Source of the DNA: Morinoia aosen
Lineage: Eukaryota > Arthropoda > Malacostraca > Amphipoda > Talitridae
Direction: 5' to 3'
DNA: 64,000 bases
Assembly: GCA_030386875.1 (NCBI GenBank)
Contig: CM059560.1
Span: 32,730,183-32,794,182 of the forward strand
Of this stretch, positions 59,435-64,000 are shown piece after piece. Position 1 is the stretch's first letter. Each line of letters opens with the position of its first letter. The notes below the pieces were generated by a model. It was not told the origin of the DNA, searched no databases, and saw nothing but the letters and a program-made list of their open reading frames with translations. The translations under genes and the position numbers were made by a program.

Positions 59435-62400
59435 TTAATATATTTTATAGTGATTTAATGCTAGTGTGTTGATACCATCTGGTAATATATGTCGCTTGTC
59501 ATCATTACCATTTAATGCAACCTTATTTATTTCTTTAGTATATAATTCGTGGTTGACACTTTGGATATTATACATCGTTTTGCATATTGTTTCATTATTC
59601 AATGCTCTTTCATATTCATCCATTGTGATATTGTGCTCAGTTATGTTCTTACTTACACCTTTTGCTTTCTTAGTCACGGAATTTTTCGTCTTGTAACAAT
59701 ATAGTTTTGCTCTAAGGCCGACGAATTCTTCAATTGGTATTCCACAAGTTTCGTCTTTCATTTTCCCAATTACTTTTATATTATCAGTTGAATATAGGAA
59801 GTGTTCTTTAGAATAGTTTGATGTATCATACAAGTCTTTATTTCTTTCCATATCTTTGTACAAATCTTTTGTTTCGATATCATACCATAATGAATCTGTA
59901 TCTGTAAACAACAACTTTGCCTTATTACCATATTTCTTTTTAATATGATTATAATGGAAATCATACATTAATGTTTTACTTATATCCAATACAGATAACC
60001 CTACGTAGATTGGTTTATCAAATTTCAGTCTTTGTTTTTGCATATGACATGCGATCAAATTTTCTGAAAATATTTTAAAACTGGTAAAGTTTGGTTTATT
60101 TGCTAATTTAATTAATTCTTTCTCTGACTTTACCAAACACACATCTACTCTATTTCTAATATTTTCCATTGTTTTACCAAATACTGAATTGTTCATCAGC
60201 TTGTAGAAGTCTTTTTCAAATTCAGATTTAGCTTGCTGACGCATTTTTGTGTTGATATCAATATATGATTTCATCCATGGACTTTCATTAAACTCTAATA
60301 TTCTATGAATTTTCTCTAACTTCAATCCTAGATCTAGATATTGTGTTAGAGATTTAAGATGTACAACATATTTTTCTCGTTTTCCAAGATGTGGAACTAT
60401 TTTATTTACATCGTTTACTTTAATATTTTCTGGAGCTAATGGTAAATCATTATGTAGAGCATGTATGTCTTTTGGATAACTTAAATCCACTTCTAATATA
60501 TAACCTTTATCTGCTTTGAGTTTCGACTTTGGATCTTTCCATTTAAAGTTACCAGTAGGTAATGATCGACACATAGCCCAGCCGTAAAGATTATTTGCAT
60601 CAATATATGTGATAAAACTATTTGGTTTTCCTTTATCGAATGTTTCTGGAATATATGGATTGTTCGCTTTTGCATATCGTGTTGATATTGTAGAAATCCC
60701 ACCTCTTATTCCTTTTTCGATGAATAGTAGCATATCAGGATCTTCAAACAAGTCCAATTCTATTTTTGTATGTTTCAGTAGAGCATCGAAAGACAATCCT
60801 GGAGCTGTAAAATTATGTGCTGGATCTAGAGAATAAGTTTTCATGCATGTTAGTCTAAATTCTTCAAATACTTCGGCTAGTAATAATGTATCGACTTCTA
60901 GATATAAATTATGGCAATCTTTGAATGTTGTACAATTAAAAGCTCTCCACACTTTGAGTGCATGCTGATATTCATCTTCTGAAATATTTTTATTATTTAA
61001 ATCTACTGTAGAATTCACTTTTAGCTGGTAAACTATTAACGTTCATTTTTTCATAACTATTTACATATTCATACGGATAAATACCTTTTTTGTTGATCAA
61101 CGCTAATTGTTGTTCATTGAGAAAGAACTTCGACAATTCTTTGTGCTCAGATAAATTCTTCGAAAGTTTATCTAGAGATGAAGGTAAAAACCTGTAGCTG
61201 TCTAAGAACCGTAAGTCTCTGGTGATATCTTTAATTTTTCCTGTATATTTACATACATAGGAATCTACTTTTATGGTTTGTGTGAAACTAATATATTCTT
61301 CATCTGTTTGTGGAATAACGATCAACTTTCCGGATATATTTCCCAAGTCTTTCACGAACAAATGAGCATCGTAATTAGACAGATTGTGCAGAAACACAGG
61401 TATAAAATTAGGATTCCTAATTTTTAAATTACATTTTAAATGAGCTGGACCTCTGTAATGACCTGTCAAATGATTGTGGTCTCTAACTTTATAGTTATCT
61501 TCCGTAAATTCTCCACCACATACATAGCATCTTGTGGCTTCTTTATATTTTTCGAATTTATCTGATGGTAAATACATTTTCTTATTTATTTTCAACAGAC
61601 TATAAATTCTCTTGGTTTCTTTTTCTAAATATTCTACAAACTTTTGGGAAGCATCTTTACCATTATATATTTCTAAACGGGAATATTCATCTGCTTCAGA
61701 TTTTTTATAGCAACAGAATGAATTAGGATTGTGCTTCTGAATGTTCATGGTGTAACTTGAGTTTTGATTTGGTTGACACGTATCTATTTTTGTCAATGTT
61801 GATTCGAAGTCAGCATAAATTGCGAAGGAATGTCTAATTGTTTTTTGGTAATGTTTAAATTTCAATTTACCTCCTTCAAGCACATACTTTGTTGGAGTGG
61901 GAACTGAGCAATCGTCTTTATGTTTATCTAGAATATCTGATCTTCTAAGAACTGATAAACAATACGGACATACATGTTTTGTGTAATGGTTACTGGTTTT
62001 ACAAAAAGGACTCAATGATTTCATGAGAACATAGTGAGTCGTGTTTGTATCTCTAATGAATAGTAATGATACCACATCTTTATTCTTTGATGTTGATATT
62101 CTAAGTGGACACAATTCATTATTATAATTAAAACTATAAACGTTAACGGAAATGTTATTATTTTTTTCGAATTTGGTTATACTTTTTAGTTCTACGGGGA
62201 ATCTTATATCAGAAAAATTGAGTTTTTCGGCTTCAGCTTTTAGTCTTTTAGAAATTCGATGACCGTTTTTTTTTATCTAGACAGAAATATCTCGCGATAC
62301 ACCATTTAAAGCATTCATTGTCGGTGTTTTGTATATTTATTAATTTATAATTGGGATTTCAAAACTTCTCAGGTAATTCAATATAGCTTGACCCTGTAAT

Positions 62401-63021
62401 CAGTTTGTATTCAACGATTTTCAAACTGAACTCTAATAATTGTTCAACTATCCAACCAGATGAATTTCTTGTGAAGTCATCGATTTTATTAACAACCTCT
62501 TTGTGTAAATTTGCAATTTCTATGTATCCTTTTGATGCTGTCACAAATTTGCCAGAGTTGAACCAAGCTTGGCACCGTATTTTCTCATTTTCTAATTTTA
62601 ATTTATAAAATTGCACTTTTAAATTAAGCTGTAACTTGAGATTGTCAAATGCTTGATTTTTTATTACTTTTTCAATTTCAGGTGTGAAGTTTCTGAGAAA
62701 TACCTCATAATCCTTGATTGAAATATCTCCGTAATCATACTGTGAGCTCATTCCATTTATTGCTCTAGTAACTTTTCTAAATTTACATCCATACACATTC
62801 CGGAAATGTTTCAATGATTTTCTATGACTATATATATTTTTCAGGTGTTTTTTACATATGTCACAATATTTTTTTACCTTATTTTTACGTAGAGTGAAGA
62901 ATTTATTAGATATTAACAAATTATTAGTGTTTTTCATATGTGTCAGTGTCTTTTCATGTTTGTTAAAGTTTTTAATAGATACATTGCAGATATGACAGAA
63001 TACATTGAATGGTTTATTCAT
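59435..63021 (-). pseudogene. Protein-primed DNA polymerase B, with N-terminal zinc fingers, multiply broken
   Basis: The replicative polymerase of the element. From the ATG at 63021 (fused to TTATAAAA) the first part has two zinc-finger-like motifs (FCHICNVSIKNFNKHEKTLTHM and a YCDICKKHLKNIYSHRKSLKH copy; each shown only by its Cys/His spacing C-x2-C-x12-H-x5-H class). Next comes a second part (62114 region to 60993) with a C-x2-C zinc motif, exonuclease I YADFEST, an endonuclease-VII-like RCYVCGG ... DHNHLTGHYRGPAH ... CNL block, and exonuclease II HNLSNYDAH. The third part (61018-59435) has exonuclease III (YLEVDTLLLAE), motif A YIDANNLYG, motif B KLMNNSVFGKT and motif C FTDTDS. Breaks: in-frame TGA at 62359-62361, frame change at an A9 run (62265-62273), and frame change near 61010. 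Catalytic residues themselves are intact. Confidence 0.9.
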
Positions 63022-63030
63022 TTTTATAAG
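63022..63030 (-). promoter_or_regulatory. TATAAAA-ATG motif, polymerase gene
   Basis: CTTATAAAA fused to ATG at 63021. This supports choosing this internal ATG as the polymerase start, since the upstream part of the frame has no ATG. Confidence 0.6.
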
Positions 63031-63330
63031 ATTCTTATCTGAGGGTATTTTATTTTTTTCAGGATCAGATGAAGTCAATACTTTCTTTGTGTGTATTTTC
63101 GAGTTTTTATGTTGTCGTGTTTTTTCATTGTTATATAATCTATATACATCTGATGATTAATCATATACCATTTTTAATTCAATAAAAGTTCAACTAATTT
63201 GAAAAGCGTGAGTTCAGTAGTAGCACCTCCTTTAAGTACTCAGGCGAGAAAGCATCTGAAGTGAACCCGGAAATTTTTGCTCCTTATCACAAAAATTTCA
63301 TCATGACGAGCAATTGGGGGTGTTAAATCT

Positions 63331-63552
63331 TGCATCATGTTTTGCAACCGGAAAGTATTTAGGAAGATTGCATCATGTTTTACAACCGGAAAGTATTTAA
63401 AGAGGATTGCATCATGTTTTACAATCGAAAAGTTTTCAAGAAGATTGCATCATGTTTTACAATCGGAAAGGATATTGCATCATGTTTTACAGCTGGAAAG
63501 TATCTAAGAATATTGCATCATGTTTTACAATCAGAAAGGAGATTGCGTTATG
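63331..63552 (+). repeat. Minisatellite with 38/30-bp units near the right TIR
   Basis: Seven copies of TTGCATCATGTTTTACAATC then GGAAAG, starting at 63331, 63369, 63408, 63446, 63476, 63514 and 63544 (the last one diverged). Spacings are 38, 39, 38, 30, 38 and 30: the short units lack the TATTTAAG-like segment. It lies upstream of the polymerase gene inside the element. Confidence 0.92.
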
Positions 63553-63765
63553 ATGTACGGCACAAACGTGAAACTTGATAAGAATTCATAACTATATTTT
63601 AAAGATTATTTGACATGCTTAAAAGCATACACTCATTATACCCTTGATAATCTTTTAAACCTAAATATTCAGCAAAAGATTCCCATCCTATATTTGTATA
63701 CATTAGTTTCTTCTAATAAATTTTCTATAGTTGTGAAGAAAACGAGAAGATTTTGAGGGGACACC

Positions 63766-64000
63766 TAAACGTTTTATTGAAATTATATACTTCTTTAAAA
63801 ATTTCAGTAGCAAATCATTTTTTCTTAATCGTAACATTTTAAGTATTGAAATAAATGTGCAAAATAAGAATATTTTTTTTACTTCTCCAGTTAATTCGTA
63901 AAATCATGAATTTTGAGGCTTCACAAGATCGTTCTATAATTGCTGTAACCCTCCAAAAATCATGGATGAGGCTTTGTGGCTTTTCAAGGTCGTTCTTTAA
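63766..64000 (-). repeat. Right terminal inverted repeat (inner part, cut by window)
   Basis: Reverse complement of 50346-50580 with six mismatches. Continues past the window edge. Confidence 0.97.

Larger units (their letters stand above)
50289..64000 (-). mobile_element. Maverick/Polinton (adintovirus-like) element, right end cut by window
   Basis: Between matching inverted repeats lies the diagnostic gene set of Polintons: protein-primed DNA polymerase B, retroviral-type integrase, double jelly-roll capsid protein, penton-like protein, adenain-like protease and A32-type packaging ATPase. It also has a phospholipase-A2-like protein and coiled-coil fibre-like proteins. All genes are on the minus strand. 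Visible length is about 13.7 kb, slightly below the usual 15 to 20 kb. The left end is only approximate (somewhere between about 49.9 and 50.35 kb) and the right end is outside. Several genes are broken, so this copy is not autonomous as it stands. Adintoviruses have the same gene content, so the element can equally be called an endogenous adintovirus. Confidence 0.93.

Noticed and set aside
62359-63078. Separate zinc-finger regulatory gene
   Set aside because: The frame continues in phase past its TGA into polymerase-like sequence, so it is better read as the N-terminus of the broken polymerase.

Overview
The window is nuclear DNA of a multicellular eukaryote, most likely an animal and probably an arthropod. 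It is AT-rich, has no operon-like bacterial gene layout, and is full of minisatellites and decayed animal transposons (mariner, jerky/Tigger, LINE, a TTAA-flanked MITE). The arthropod guess rests on the flavour of the element at the right end, including a DUF8207-like protein; it is inference. I recognise no intact host gene.

Layout. Positions 1 to about 49.9 kb are non-coding, repeat-rich DNA. It holds a 2.06 kb minisatellite with a 24-bp unit (5237-7300), a 0.86 kb minisatellite with a 38-bp unit (25563-26430), several shorter tandem arrays and several transposon fossils. The fossils are a mariner relic (14430-15190), a second Tc1/mariner-type relic (21915-22320), a probable jerky/Tigger relic (28235-29060), a TTAA-flanked MITE (36184-36404) with a decayed relative at 8525-8703, and a LINE relic (43370-44410). 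Two short sequences resembling a hammerhead ribozyme core lie at 34550-34574 and 36470-36496.

The main object is a nearly complete Maverick/Polinton (adintovirus-like) element from about 50.3 kb to beyond the right edge. Its terminal inverted repeats (50346-50580 and 63766-64000) match over 235 bp with six mismatches by hand alignment. All its genes lie on the minus strand. In transcription order they are: protein-primed DNA polymerase B with zinc-finger and endonuclease-VII-like segments, phospholipase-A2-like virion protein, retroviral-type integrase with chromodomain, DUF8207-like protein, penton-like minor capsid protein, double jelly-roll major capsid protein, zinc-ribbon protein with a hydrophobic segment, adenain-like protease, two or three coiled-coil proteins (one with a phage-fibre-like N-terminus), and the A32-type packaging ATPase. 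This is a replication, integration, capsid, maturation and packaging set, so the element is an endogenised or mobile virus-like entity.

This copy is broken. The polymerase has an in-frame stop and two frame changes, the integrase an in-frame stop, the ATPase a frame change, and the DUF8207-like gene has lost its ATG. The capsid, penton, zinc-ribbon, phospholipase and large coiled-coil reading frames are intact.

The most interesting sequence signal is a short TATA-like motif (T-T/A-TAAAAA) fused directly to the ATG of eight genes, in weaker form at two more, and kept in front of the gene whose ATG is lost. It looks like a virus-style shared promoter or initiation element.
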